From positions 310,001 to 374,000 of the forward strand of contig NWQR01000002.1 of NCBI GenBank assembly GCA_002798275.1: a DNA stretch of 64,000 nt, in the 5' to 3' direction. The stretch is from Lysobacteraceae bacterium NML08-0793 (GTDB lineage: Bacteria; Pseudomonadota; Gammaproteobacteria; Xanthomonadales; Xanthomonadaceae). Below the pieces are notes generated by a model. The model saw nothing but the letters and a program-made list of their open reading frames with translations, had not been told where the DNA came from and did not search any database. The translations under genes were made by a program, and so were the position numbers. Shown piece after piece: positions 56,635 through 64,000 of this stretch (position 1 is its first letter; the number at the start of each line of letters is the position of its first letter).

Positions 56635-56670
56635 AAAAAAGCGCCCCTCCCCTGTTTTGTCGGGGAGGGG
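56635..56670 (-). terminator. Strong hairpin between the RTX gene and the serine-hydrolase gene
   Basis: Perfect 9-bp stem CCCCTCCCC/GGGGAGGGG (56644-56670), flanked on the minus-strand exit by a run of six T. On the plus strand only a weak TAAAAG follows, so it primarily ends the minus-strand operon but may stop the RTX transcript as well. Confidence 0.78.
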
Positions 56671-56742
56671 TAAAAGTTGCTCAATAGATAGATTGCGGGC
56701 GGGGGCAAGTGCCCGTTTTTTTGCCGGCACTGTTTGAATATT

Positions 56743-58320
56743 TCAATTCGCCGGGCAGTCGCCGCTGCGGCTGAACTCCAAATCTTCGAAGTCGTCGCTG
56801 AAATCGCCATCGGGGTCGAGCTTGGCCATTCGCAATTTTCCGTTTGCTGGCCGTAACCAAGCTTCGGTCAGGCGCGCGCCCTCCCAGGCGACCAGCCAGC
56901 CATGACGGCTGCTCATTACCTGGCCAAACATGGCGGGTGATTTTTCCGAACGCCAGCGCACGGCTTCGCCTTCCGGGCAGATGCTCACTTGCCCAAACCA
57001 CGGGTCATGCCACTGCCCAAGTACCGCCGCCAGTTGCCCTGCCGTGGCCGGGCGACGGTCGGAGGTATCCGGTAGAGCCGCATGTGTCGCGCCTTGCTTT
57101 CCGGCCGCGGCCTCGTCCGCCAGCAGCTTGGCATAACCGGCCACGCCGGGATTGTTTCCCGGTGCGGTAAAGCGCTTGGTCAGCGACTGCATCAATACCG
57201 TGCGTGCCTCTGCCGCATCGGCATTGATCAACAGCACGATGCCGATATTTTTCTCCGGCAGCAGGGTCAGTGCCGAATACATGCCATTCAAGGTGCCGGT
57301 ATGCGCCACCCGCGCTGTGCCGTCGATATCCGACAGCCGCCAGCCATAACCATAGGCGTAGTAATGGCTGTGATCCCAAGCGCGCATTCTGGCGCTCAAA
57401 GGCATCGGCATATGCGCCTGCCATAGCGCATCGCGCTGCGTCTTTGATAGCCAAGGCTTGCCCGCTTGCACGCCGGTCTTGTCCGGTGCCAGCCACATCT
57501 GTGCCCAGTGCAGCATGTCGTTCAGGCTGCAACGTACGCCACCGGCGGCTGCCATCGGTGTATGGGGGATGATTTCACCATCTTCACCGCTGACTTCAAA
57601 TCGGCCATCACGCAGCCGGTGCGGCTGGGCAACATTGCCAAGCTCGGCCTGCCGCCACTGCCCGACCCGGCAGCGGGAAAGCCCAAGCGGGGCAAATACC
57701 TCCTGCTGCATCAAGTGCTCGTAAGGCGCACCGCCGGCCGCTGCGGCCACTTCACCGGCCACGATATACAAGGTGTTGTCATAGGCATAGCGCGAGCGAA
57801 AGCTCCATTGGGGCTTGAGATAGCGCAGGCCATGCAGGACATCAGCGCGACTGAACTGATTGGGCGAAGGCCAGAGCATCAAGTCCCCGGCTCCGGCGGG
57901 CAGGCCGCTATTGTGGATAAGCAGGTCGCGCACCTGGATTTCGCGCGTAACCCAGTCCTCGTACATGCGGAAATCCGGCAAATGCCGAATCACCGGGTCA
58001 TCCCAAGCCAGCCGCCCCTGATCCACCAGTCGTGCCAGCAAGGCGCCGGTCATGGCCTTGGTGTTGGAAGCGATTTTGAAGATGGAATCGGCATCAATCT
58101 TTTCGCCGCTGCCAATCCGGGTTTCGCCACGCGCAACGCGGGCAATGATTTCGCCATCACGCAGCACGCCCACGGCAATCCCCGGCAATTGGTAACGGGC
58201 AACCGCCGCATCGACTTCCGCCTCGATAAAGGCGACATCATCGCTTGCCCGCACCGGCATCGCCGCAGCCCATGCCACAGCCAATGCCGCAACCGCCCAA
58301 AACTGCTTGCCTTGACGCAT
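56743..58320 (-). CDS. Beta-lactamase-fold serine hydrolase (class C/DD-peptidase-like)
   Basis: This 525-residue secreted enzyme has a signal peptide (QFWAVAALAVAWAAAMPVRA). Its serine-hydrolase motifs are IASNTKAMTG with SxxK near residue 84, YDN (YxN) in YAYDNTLYIV near 178 and HTGTLNG near 338, in the place of KTG. This is the class C beta-lactamase/DD-peptidase/esterase family. A C-terminal domain (from about 430) resembles the lipocalin-like extension of such enzymes. In this locus a D-amino-acid or muropeptide substrate is plausible, but esterase activity cannot be excluded. Its ATG overlaps the Oar-like receptor stop (TGATG), so it is made in step with the receptor. Confidence 0.88.
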   Translation of the reverse strand: MRQGKQFWAVAALAVAWAAAMPVRASDDVAFIEAEVDAAVARYQLPGIAVGVLRDGEIIARVARGETRIGSGEKIDADSIFKIASNTKAMTGALLARLVDQGRLAWDDPVIRHLPDFRMYEDWVTREIQVRDLLIHNSGLPAGAGDLMLWPSPNQFSRADVLHGLRYLKPQWSFRSRYAYDNTLYIVAGEVAAAAGGAPYEHLMQQEVFAPLGLSRCRVGQWRQAELGNVAQPHRLRDGRFEVSGEDGEIIPHTPMAAAGGVRCSLNDMLHWAQMWLAPDKTGVQAGKPWLSKTQRDALWQAHMPMPLSARMRAWDHSHYYAYGYGWRLSDIDGTARVAHTGTLNGMYSALTLLPEKNIGIVLLINADAAEARTVLMQSLTKRFTAPGNNPGVAGYAKLLADEAAAGKQGATHAALPDTSDRRPATAGQLAAVLGQWHDPWFGQVSICPEGEAVRWRSEKSPAMFGQVMSSRHGWLVAWEGARLTEAWLRPANGKLRMAKLDPDGDFSDDFEDLEFSRSGDCPAN

Positions 58321-61300
58321 CAGAAACTCCAGCCCAGCACCAATTGGGTATAACGCGGCGACTGCCAGCCGGTGCCCTGACCAAAGGTCGAGCGATACAC
58401 GCCCGGCCCCGCCTCGTAGCGCGAATGCACATTCAAAACGCGCTGGTTGTTGGTGAGATTGAATACCGAAAGCGTGGCTTTCAATTCGGAATGCGCCAGT
58501 GCCTTGCGCCAGCTCAGATTCGCCCCTAGGCTCCAAGTCCACGGCAGGCGACCAAATGCGCCACGCGGGCTGTATACCAATGGACGCCCCTGCCAGCTTG
58601 CACATTCATCGGCGCTGTTGACCGGCTGGCAAATCCAGCCCGAGCCACCACCCGAGCCTTCGGTTACAAAGCTGGCCGCACCGCTGGAATCATTCGGCCA
58701 AGTTACGCCGAATGCGGTAATCGGCCCGCCTGATTGCACCTGCAAATTGCCGCCGATGCTCCAAGCATCGCTAAGCGCATAGGCTGCGCGCAGCTTGATC
58801 TGATGGCGGCGATCGTTGAACAACACGCCATAGCGCTGGTTATTGGCCGGGTGATCCCAGTGCTGCACCATGCCGGTATCGCCGTAATTGGTATCGGAGT
58901 TCACCGGGCCTTCGTGATTGCCCTCGGACTTCGACCACAGATAAGAAGCATTGAATGCCCATTTGCCATCCCAGGCGCGGTCGATTTGCAACTCCAGCGA
59001 GCGATACGTCCGCTTCGGCTCGAAGTATCCCACCACCTCGCCACTACCGCCCTTGCGATAACCATCCTGCGCCGTGTCGATGGTAATCCAGCCCTCATTG
59101 GCGCAGCCGATGCTGGCATCGCCCCAAATAGTCAGCGGCTTGCCGGGGTTGGCAATCGGCCAGAGATTGCGTCCCACCGGCCCGCAGGGCGTATGGTTGA
59201 TACGCACATCATCCAGCGCGTTGTGCATGCGTCGATAGCTGGCATTGACACCCCAGGACCACGCCTCGCTCAACATTGACTGATAGCCCAGAATCAACTC
59301 GTCCTGATAGACCGCATCTAGGTCTTTGTCCACGCTTTTGCGCAGGTCGGCTACCGAAATGTTGTAGCTACTGTCCACCCCGCCAATCTGCGCACCGATG
59401 ATCGGCGCCATGTAGTGCGCGCCATTGTCCGGGTTGCTGCGCACCTTCCAGCCCTCCAGCACATGGAAAGTGCGCTCGTCCACCAGCCCGCCAGCAAAGG
59501 TGTAGTTGATATTGTTGGTAACCGGCAGGTAATAGCGCCCCAGGTTGCCAAACAGCTTGGCCGTGCCATCGCCCTTGAAATCCCAGGAAAAACCAAGACG
59601 CGGCGATACCAGATTGTCCATCTTGATGAAGCTGGCACCGCTGGCGGTTTTGTTGTTGAAGCTGTCCACGCGCACGCCGATGTTGAGCAAGAAGTTCGGC
59701 GTAACATTCCAGATATCTTCGACATACCAAGCATTGGCCGTAGTCTCGAACTCGCCGCCATCGCTGCGCCTGCGTCCCATCAGAATCGCCTGCACGCCAT
59801 CGGGCACGATGGCGCCATTGTCCAGTTGGCTACCCGGCGTGGTGCCATAGGCCACATACTGCACGCCGCTGCCGGGATAGAACTGGGTGCGGTTGGTAAC
59901 CATCACTTCTTTGTCCATGCCAAAGCGCAGCAGATGACTGCCAAGCGCCCACTCAAAATCCAGCCGCGCCACTTTGCGCTGATCCTCGTGATCGACGATG
60001 CTGCGCCCCGGATGGCAGCCCAAAACGGGACGCCCCATCGCGTCATAAACCGCGCCATAAGTCGCGGTGTTGTAACTGACCCAATCGCATTCCTTATCTA
60101 ATGGGGTGCGCACCTTGGACTTGCTGCGGTTGATGCCGTACAGCGCCTTGGCCGTGAAGTTTTCGCCAAAACGGCCGGTATAGCTGGCCGACCAGTTCAG
60201 CCCGCCACTTTCGGATTGGGTATCAATCGACTGCGCCGGCCGGGTGCGGCTGTCAAAGTCATATCCCGACCAAGTGGTGATGGTGGAAGCCGAGTCATCG
60301 GAAAACGCCAGTAACGCCAATTGGTGATTGTCGGTGATATTCCAGTCCAGCTTGGCGCCCCAAAATCCGTTGCCGCTATTGCGGCTCTTGGAAAGACTGG
60401 TTCCGGCGCTGTTGGTGTAATAACTGCGGCTGTCGCGGTCTTCGTACATCGCAAACAAAAACAGCCGGTCTTTCAGCAGCGGCCCGGATGCCCAGATATT
60501 GCTTTTGAGCGAGCTGGTCTTGTCCTGGCTGCCGCGCGAATGCAGCGTGCCATCCCGGTAATAACGATCCGGTGTCCGGGCATATCCCCATTCCGGCTGC
60601 CAAGTGAACTCCACCCCGCCATGAAACTCATTGCTGCCGGAGCGGGTGACGGCATTGATGACGCCGCCAGTGCTGCGGCCAAACTCCACCGAATAACCAC
60701 CAGTCTTGACCTGGAACTCCTGGAAAAACGCATAAGGCGCTGAAGAAAAACTCTGCCTGCGATAAAAATCAGTGACATTCAGGCCATTGACGAATACCGA
60801 GTTCTCCGCCACCGACGCGCCGCCGAAAGAAATCCCGCCAAACGACGCATTGCCGCTGATAACCCCCGGCGCCAGCAAGGCCACTGCACTCATGTCCTGC
60901 GCCACCGGCAGGCGCGCCAATTCTTCACGATTCATGTGGGTGGAAACTTCGGTGGAGTTCACATCCACCCGATTGACGATGCGCGAGCCGACCACCTGCA
61001 CGGTATCGAGCGTATCGGCACTGCCGACCAAGTTGGCCGTAGTGGTGCCACCCAGCGACACGCTCACGCCCAGCTCGCGGCCATCATCGGTTTGCAGCCG
61101 ATAATCACCCACCGGCAACTGGGTGAAACGATAACTGCCATCGGCAGCGACATTCACCGTGCGACTGAAGCCGGTAGCCGGATTGACGATGACCACCTGC
61201 GTGCCGGGCTTGGCGCGCCCGACCACCGCGCCGGTGGCACTTTGTGCCTGCGCCGTGCCCCCTGCCATCGCCGCCACACAGACGGCAACCATCACTGCCA

Positions 61301-61325
61301 AACCCGAACGCCTGATATTTTTCAT
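58320..61325 (-). CDS. Oar-like TonB-dependent receptor with carboxypeptidase-regulatory domain
   Basis: The 1001-residue outer-membrane receptor has a signal peptide (SGLAVMVAVCVAAMAGGTAQA), then a carboxypeptidase-regulatory-like fold (GAVVGRAKPGTQVVIVN, GSYRFTQLPVGDYRLQ), a plug (VVGSRIVNRVDV..., SVFVNGLNVTDFYRRQ, GGYSVEFGRSTGGVINAV) and a large barrel ending YTQLVLGWSF. Oar-type receptors import bulky substrates, often peptides or glycans. ATG 61325 gives the signal peptide. The gene leads an operon with the serine hydrolase and diverges from an NlpC/P60 gene, so a muropeptide substrate is inferred. Confidence 0.9.
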   Translation of the reverse strand: MKNIRRSGLAVMVAVCVAAMAGGTAQAQSATGAVVGRAKPGTQVVIVNPATGFSRTVNVAADGSYRFTQLPVGDYRLQTDDGRELGVSVSLGGTTTANLVGSADTLDTVQVVGSRIVNRVDVNSTEVSTHMNREELARLPVAQDMSAVALLAPGVISGNASFGGISFGGASVAENSVFVNGLNVTDFYRRQSFSSAPYAFFQEFQVKTGGYSVEFGRSTGGVINAVTRSGSNEFHGGVEFTWQPEWGYARTPDRYYRDGTLHSRGSQDKTSSLKSNIWASGPLLKDRLFLFAMYEDRDSRSYYTNSAGTSLSKSRNSGNGFWGAKLDWNITDNHQLALLAFSDDSASTITTWSGYDFDSRTRPAQSIDTQSESGGLNWSASYTGRFGENFTAKALYGINRSKSKVRTPLDKECDWVSYNTATYGAVYDAMGRPVLGCHPGRSIVDHEDQRKVARLDFEWALGSHLLRFGMDKEVMVTNRTQFYPGSGVQYVAYGTTPGSQLDNGAIVPDGVQAILMGRRRSDGGEFETTANAWYVEDIWNVTPNFLLNIGVRVDSFNNKTASGASFIKMDNLVSPRLGFSWDFKGDGTAKLFGNLGRYYLPVTNNINYTFAGGLVDERTFHVLEGWKVRSNPDNGAHYMAPIIGAQIGGVDSSYNISVADLRKSVDKDLDAVYQDELILGYQSMLSEAWSWGVNASYRRMHNALDDVRINHTPCGPVGRNLWPIANPGKPLTIWGDASIGCANEGWITIDTAQDGYRKGGSGEVVGYFEPKRTYRSLELQIDRAWDGKWAFNASYLWSKSEGNHEGPVNSDTNYGDTGMVQHWDHPANNQRYGVLFNDRRHQIKLRAAYALSDAWSIGGNLQVQSGGPITAFGVTWPNDSSGAASFVTEGSGGGSGWICQPVNSADECASWQGRPLVYSPRGAFGRLPWTWSLGANLSWRKALAHSELKATLSVFNLTNNQRVLNVHSRYEAGPGVYRSTFGQGTGWQSPRYTQLVLGWSF

Positions 61326-61413
61326 TGCCAGCCCCTTTGGGTTGATTGTCGATGGAACGGAACTTGCCCGATACGCGAGCCGCCTGCTGGGCAAAATCCG
61401 GGAATTGGGCGAT

Positions 61414-61443
61414 GGTGTAGCATGCGGACTTGCAGTTGGTCAA
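61414..61443 (-). promoter_or_regulatory. Candidate promoter of the Oar-like receptor operon
   Basis: On the minus strand TTGACC (61438-61443) is followed after 18 bases by TACACC (61414-61419). It lies about 90 bases before the receptor ATG. The divergent 61326-61499 region also has an AT-rich stretch (61441-61463) near the NlpC/P60 start, so the two directions probably share control. Confidence 0.35.
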
Positions 61444-61499
61444 TAATTTATTCCTCAAAATAAAAGCACCGGAATACTCCAATATCCAAGGCTCCGAAA

Positions 61500-62894
61500 A
61501 TGAATACGCACCCGCGCCTCCGCACCTTCGGTCATCTGCTCGCCCTCGGCCTGCTGACGGCCTGCGTCCAGCTATCGGCCAAGCCGGCGGATGGCCAGCC
61601 GGTCATCCCGCATGTGGTGCGTGCCCAGCAAAGCGCCGAATACTGGATTGCCCGCAGCCAGCAACCGGATGCACTACTACTTGAGCGCAGCACGATCGAG
61701 GCGCAAAACCAGCGCCTGCGCAGCCAAGATCCCAGCATGTACGAGCTGCGCCGCCTGCCTGCGCAGATGCCGGCTGCCGATGTTCGCGCCATGCTGGAAA
61801 AGCTCTCCGCCCGTCCCAAGCGCACCCTGTACGACGTGCAAGGGCAAGCCATCAACGCATCCACCGTGGATGGCTGGATGGCCGATCTGGCGCTGGACAC
61901 ATTGCCGGCACAAATCCAGCCACGTTTTGCGCTGGTGGTCAGTCGTGCCGATCTGCGCAGCTTCCCCACCGCCACGCGCGTATTCAGCCGCGTTGGCGAT
62001 ACCGATATTGACCGTTTCCAGGAAAGCGCATTGTTTCCCGGCATGCCGGTTGCCGTGCTGCACGAAAGCCGTGACCGGCAGTGGTCATTCGTGGTCTCTG
62101 CCCGTTATGCCGCCTGGATGCGCAGCGAACTGCTGGCTCATGGCGATGCCGCCACAGTACTGGCCTATGCCGAACGCAGCCCCTGGCTGGTGGTAACCGG
62201 CGCGCGCGCCGAAACTGTCTATACCCCGGAAGCCCCGCAGCTTTCGCGCCTGTCGCTGGATATGGGCGCACGTGTCCCGCTGCTGGCCGACTGGCCGCGC
62301 GACAAGCCCGTCAACGGCCAGTTGCCGGCATCGGCCCATGTCATCGAACTGCCTGTCCGCGATGCCGATGGCCGCCTGCAATTACGCCCTGCCCTGCTGC
62401 CGCATTCGGCCGATGTCAGCGCGCAGTATTTGCCGCTCAACCCGCGCACCCTGCTTGAGCAGAGCTTCAAGTTTCTGGGAGAGCGCTATGGTTGGGGACA
62501 TAGTTACGAGGCGCGCGATTGCAGTGGTTTTGTCTCCGAGGTGTACGCAGGCTTCGGCCTTGAAATGCCGCGCAATACCGGCGACCAGGGCAAAAGCCCG
62601 GCATTCAACATCATTCCCTTCCCGCCGCAAATGTCCCGCGATGCCCGCCTTGCGCTTCTTAAAACCTTGCAAGTGGGCGACCTTGTCTATATCCCCGGCC
62701 ATGTGATGATGGTGATTGGCCATGACAAGGGGCATACCTATGTCATCCATGACACGCCCGGCGTGCGCTATGCGGATGTTGCAGGCAGCTGGCCGGTCAA
62801 TGGCGTGGCCGTTACGCCACTGGAGCCCCTGGGCAGCGATGATGACACGCTGTATATCGACAAAATCTACAGCGTGGTGAAGATGCGACCGTGA
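61500..62894 (+). CDS. NlpC/P60 endopeptidase lipoprotein (YkfC-like)
   Basis: This 464-residue protein has a lipoprotein signal (lipobox LLTAC near residues 18-22). It has a central SH3b-like region (FALVVSRADLRSFPTATRVF, PWLVVTGARAETVY) and a C-terminal NlpC/P60 domain: Cys in ARDCSGFVSEVY near 341, His in PGHVMMVIGHD near 401 and a second His in YVIHD near 416. The layout matches YkfC, which cuts the gamma-D-Glu-meso-diaminopimelate bond after L-Ala in murein peptides. The epimerase gene follows by 66 bases, the expected next enzyme for the released L-Ala-D-Glu. Confidence 0.9.
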   Translation: MNTHPRLRTFGHLLALGLLTACVQLSAKPADGQPVIPHVVRAQQSAEYWIARSQQPDALLLERSTIEAQNQRLRSQDPSMYELRRLPAQMPAADVRAMLEKLSARPKRTLYDVQGQAINASTVDGWMADLALDTLPAQIQPRFALVVSRADLRSFPTATRVFSRVGDTDIDRFQESALFPGMPVAVLHESRDRQWSFVVSARYAAWMRSELLAHGDAATVLAYAERSPWLVVTGARAETVYTPEAPQLSRLSLDMGARVPLLADWPRDKPVNGQLPASAHVIELPVRDADGRLQLRPALLPHSADVSAQYLPLNPRTLLEQSFKFLGERYGWGHSYEARDCSGFVSEVYAGFGLEMPRNTGDQGKSPAFNIIPFPPQMSRDARLALLKTLQVGDLVYIPGHVMMVIGHDKGHTYVIHDTPGVRYADVAGSWPVNGVAVTPLEPLGSDDDTLYIDKIYSVVKMRP

Positions 62895-62960
62895 CGGCGC
62901 ACAAGCAGGCCGCCTGCATCACCCCCTCATGCACCTTGCCCACACCTTCGGAAATTGCCA

Positions 62961-64000
62961 ATGAAAATCCGCTCGTTTGAACTTGGTCTGTTGCGCACCC
63001 CGCTGAAAACACCGTTCAAGACCGCCCTGCGCAGTGTTGACCATGTTGAAGACATCATCGTGCGCATCCATACCGACAGCGGTGAATCCGGCTGGGGCGG
63101 CGCCCCGGCAACGGCGGTGATTACCGGCGATACCCACGGCGGCATCGTCGATGCCATCGAGCGCTACATCGCCCCGCGCCTGCTTGGCCGCGACGTGGCC
63201 GACCACAACCGCAATATCGCGCTGGTGCAGTCCGCCCTGGTCAACAACCACAGCGCCAAGGCTGCGGTGGAAATCGCGCTCTACGACCTGTTTGCGCAGC
63301 TTTACAAGGCCCCGGCCTATCAGCTTCTGGGCGGCGGCGACCCGGTGGTCAGCACCGACATCACCATCAGCGTGGACTATATCGACAAGATGGTGGCCGA
63401 CTCCCTGGCCGCCGTTGAGCGCGGTTTTTCCGCACTGAAAATCAAGGTGGGCAAGGATATCGGCGTAGACATCGAGCGCGTGCGCGCCATCCATACCGCG
63501 GTGGAAAACCGCGCCCTGCTGCGCCTGGATGCCAATCAGGGTTGGACAGCCAAACAGGCGGTCTTTGCCCTGCAACAGCTGGAAAACAGCGGCGTGCACC
63601 TGGAGCTGGTGGAGCAGCCGGTAAAAGCCAACGACCTTGAAGGGCTGAAGTTCGTCACCGAGCGCGTATACACGCCGGTGATGGCCGATGAGTCGGTATT
63701 CGGCCCCAAAGAAGTCATCAGGCTGGTGCAGATGCGCGCGGCCGACATCATCAACATCAAGCTGATGAAAACCGGCGGCCTGTCGCAGGCCATCCAGATT
63801 GCCGACCTTGCCGCCCTCCATGGCATCGACTGCATGATGGGCTGCATGCTGGAGTCTTCGGTCAGCGTGGCCGCCGCCGCACATCTTGCCGCCGCCAAAT
63901 CGCAGGCCATCAGCAAGATTGACTTGGATGGCCCATCGCTATGCAAAGCCGACCCGGTGCTGGGCGATACGCTGTTCAACGAAGCCGAAATCACCCTTGG
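62961..64000 (+). CDS. L-Ala-D/L-Glu epimerase (enolase superfamily), 3' end missing
   Basis: The frame is open for 346 codons to the right edge, so only the last few residues should be missing. It epimerises L-Ala-D-Glu from murein to L-Ala-L-Glu for degradation. Enolase-superfamily MLE-subgroup residues are present: acid/base Lys in ALKIKVGKD near 160, metal ligands in LDANQGW near 190, LVEQPV near 217 and MADES near 242, and the opposite Lys in NIKLMKTGG near 267. The DLDGP near 323 matches the DxD signature that separates dipeptide epimerases from muconate cycloisomerases. GGAAATTG precedes ATG 62961. Confidence 0.9.
   Translation, partial: MKIRSFELGLLRTPLKTPFKTALRSVDHVEDIIVRIHTDSGESGWGGAPATAVITGDTHGGIVDAIERYIAPRLLGRDVADHNRNIALVQSALVNNHSAKAAVEIALYDLFAQLYKAPAYQLLGGGDPVVSTDITISVDYIDKMVADSLAAVERGFSALKIKVGKDIGVDIERVRAIHTAVENRALLRLDANQGWTAKQAVFALQQLENSGVHLELVEQPVKANDLEGLKFVTERVYTPVMADESVFGPKEVIRLVQMRAADIINIKLMKTGGLSQAIQIADLAALHGIDCMMGCMLESSVSVAAAAHLAAAKSQAISKIDLDGPSLCKADPVLGDTLFNEAEITL

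Overview
The window looks like a chromosomal segment of a free-living gammaproteobacterium, most likely of the Xanthomonadales (Lysobacteraceae/Rhodanobacteraceae). The signs are a GC-rich housekeeping background, tandem S46 dipeptidyl-peptidases, an Oar-type TonB receptor, a Tdh/Kbl pair, class Ia ribonucleotide reductase and a Lys/Ala-tailed bTHX. This placement is inferred from gene content, not from a marker-gene tree. I saw no rRNA, tRNA, CRISPR array, transposase or integrase.

Layout. 1-5569 (minus strand) is a visibly AT-richer surface-polysaccharide locus: Wzm-type permease, Wzt-type ATPase, a glycosyltransferase, and a very large composite transferase cut by the left edge. 5661-17782 is housekeeping: EamA exporter, DUF2007, glnS, a deaminase, rlmM, a MetA-family acyltransferase, nrdAB behind a tandem NrdR-type operator, a thioesterase, a SIMPL protein and ribosomal bTHX. 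17897-21207 is a metal-homeostasis group: MerC-like protein, ZnuD-like TonB receptor with a His/Asp tract, and Zur. 21250-28661 carries gltX, lpxH, a DUF455 protein, purF, a double-SPOR protein and folC. 28732-33152 holds two paralogous S46 peptidases, followed by tdh-kbl, nadE (with an apparently dead glutaminase site), azlCD, fabH, rpmF, yceD and a GT39-type membrane glycosyltransferase. 42194-46534 is a MoxR/DUF58/TgpA cluster plus a Slp lipoprotein.

46758-56608 is an accessory type I secretion locus: HlyB-like ABC transporter, HlyD-like adaptor, an unrecognised small membrane protein, and an 1852-residue RTX protein. The RTX protein carries a FrpC-like self-processing module and three almost identical 570-bp repeats. 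56743-64000 is a candidate muropeptide scavenging locus: an Oar-like TonB receptor and a beta-lactamase-fold hydrolase on one strand, with an NlpC/P60 endopeptidase and an L-Ala-D/L-Glu epimerase diverging on the other.

The most interesting items are the RTX operon with its unknown membrane partner and Asp-Pro self-cleavage site, the muropeptide locus, the Cys-to-Gly change in the NadE glutaminase site, the ZnuD/MerC/Zur arrangement, and the composite transferase at the left edge. All family calls come from reading motifs and sequence by eye. No database search was run.
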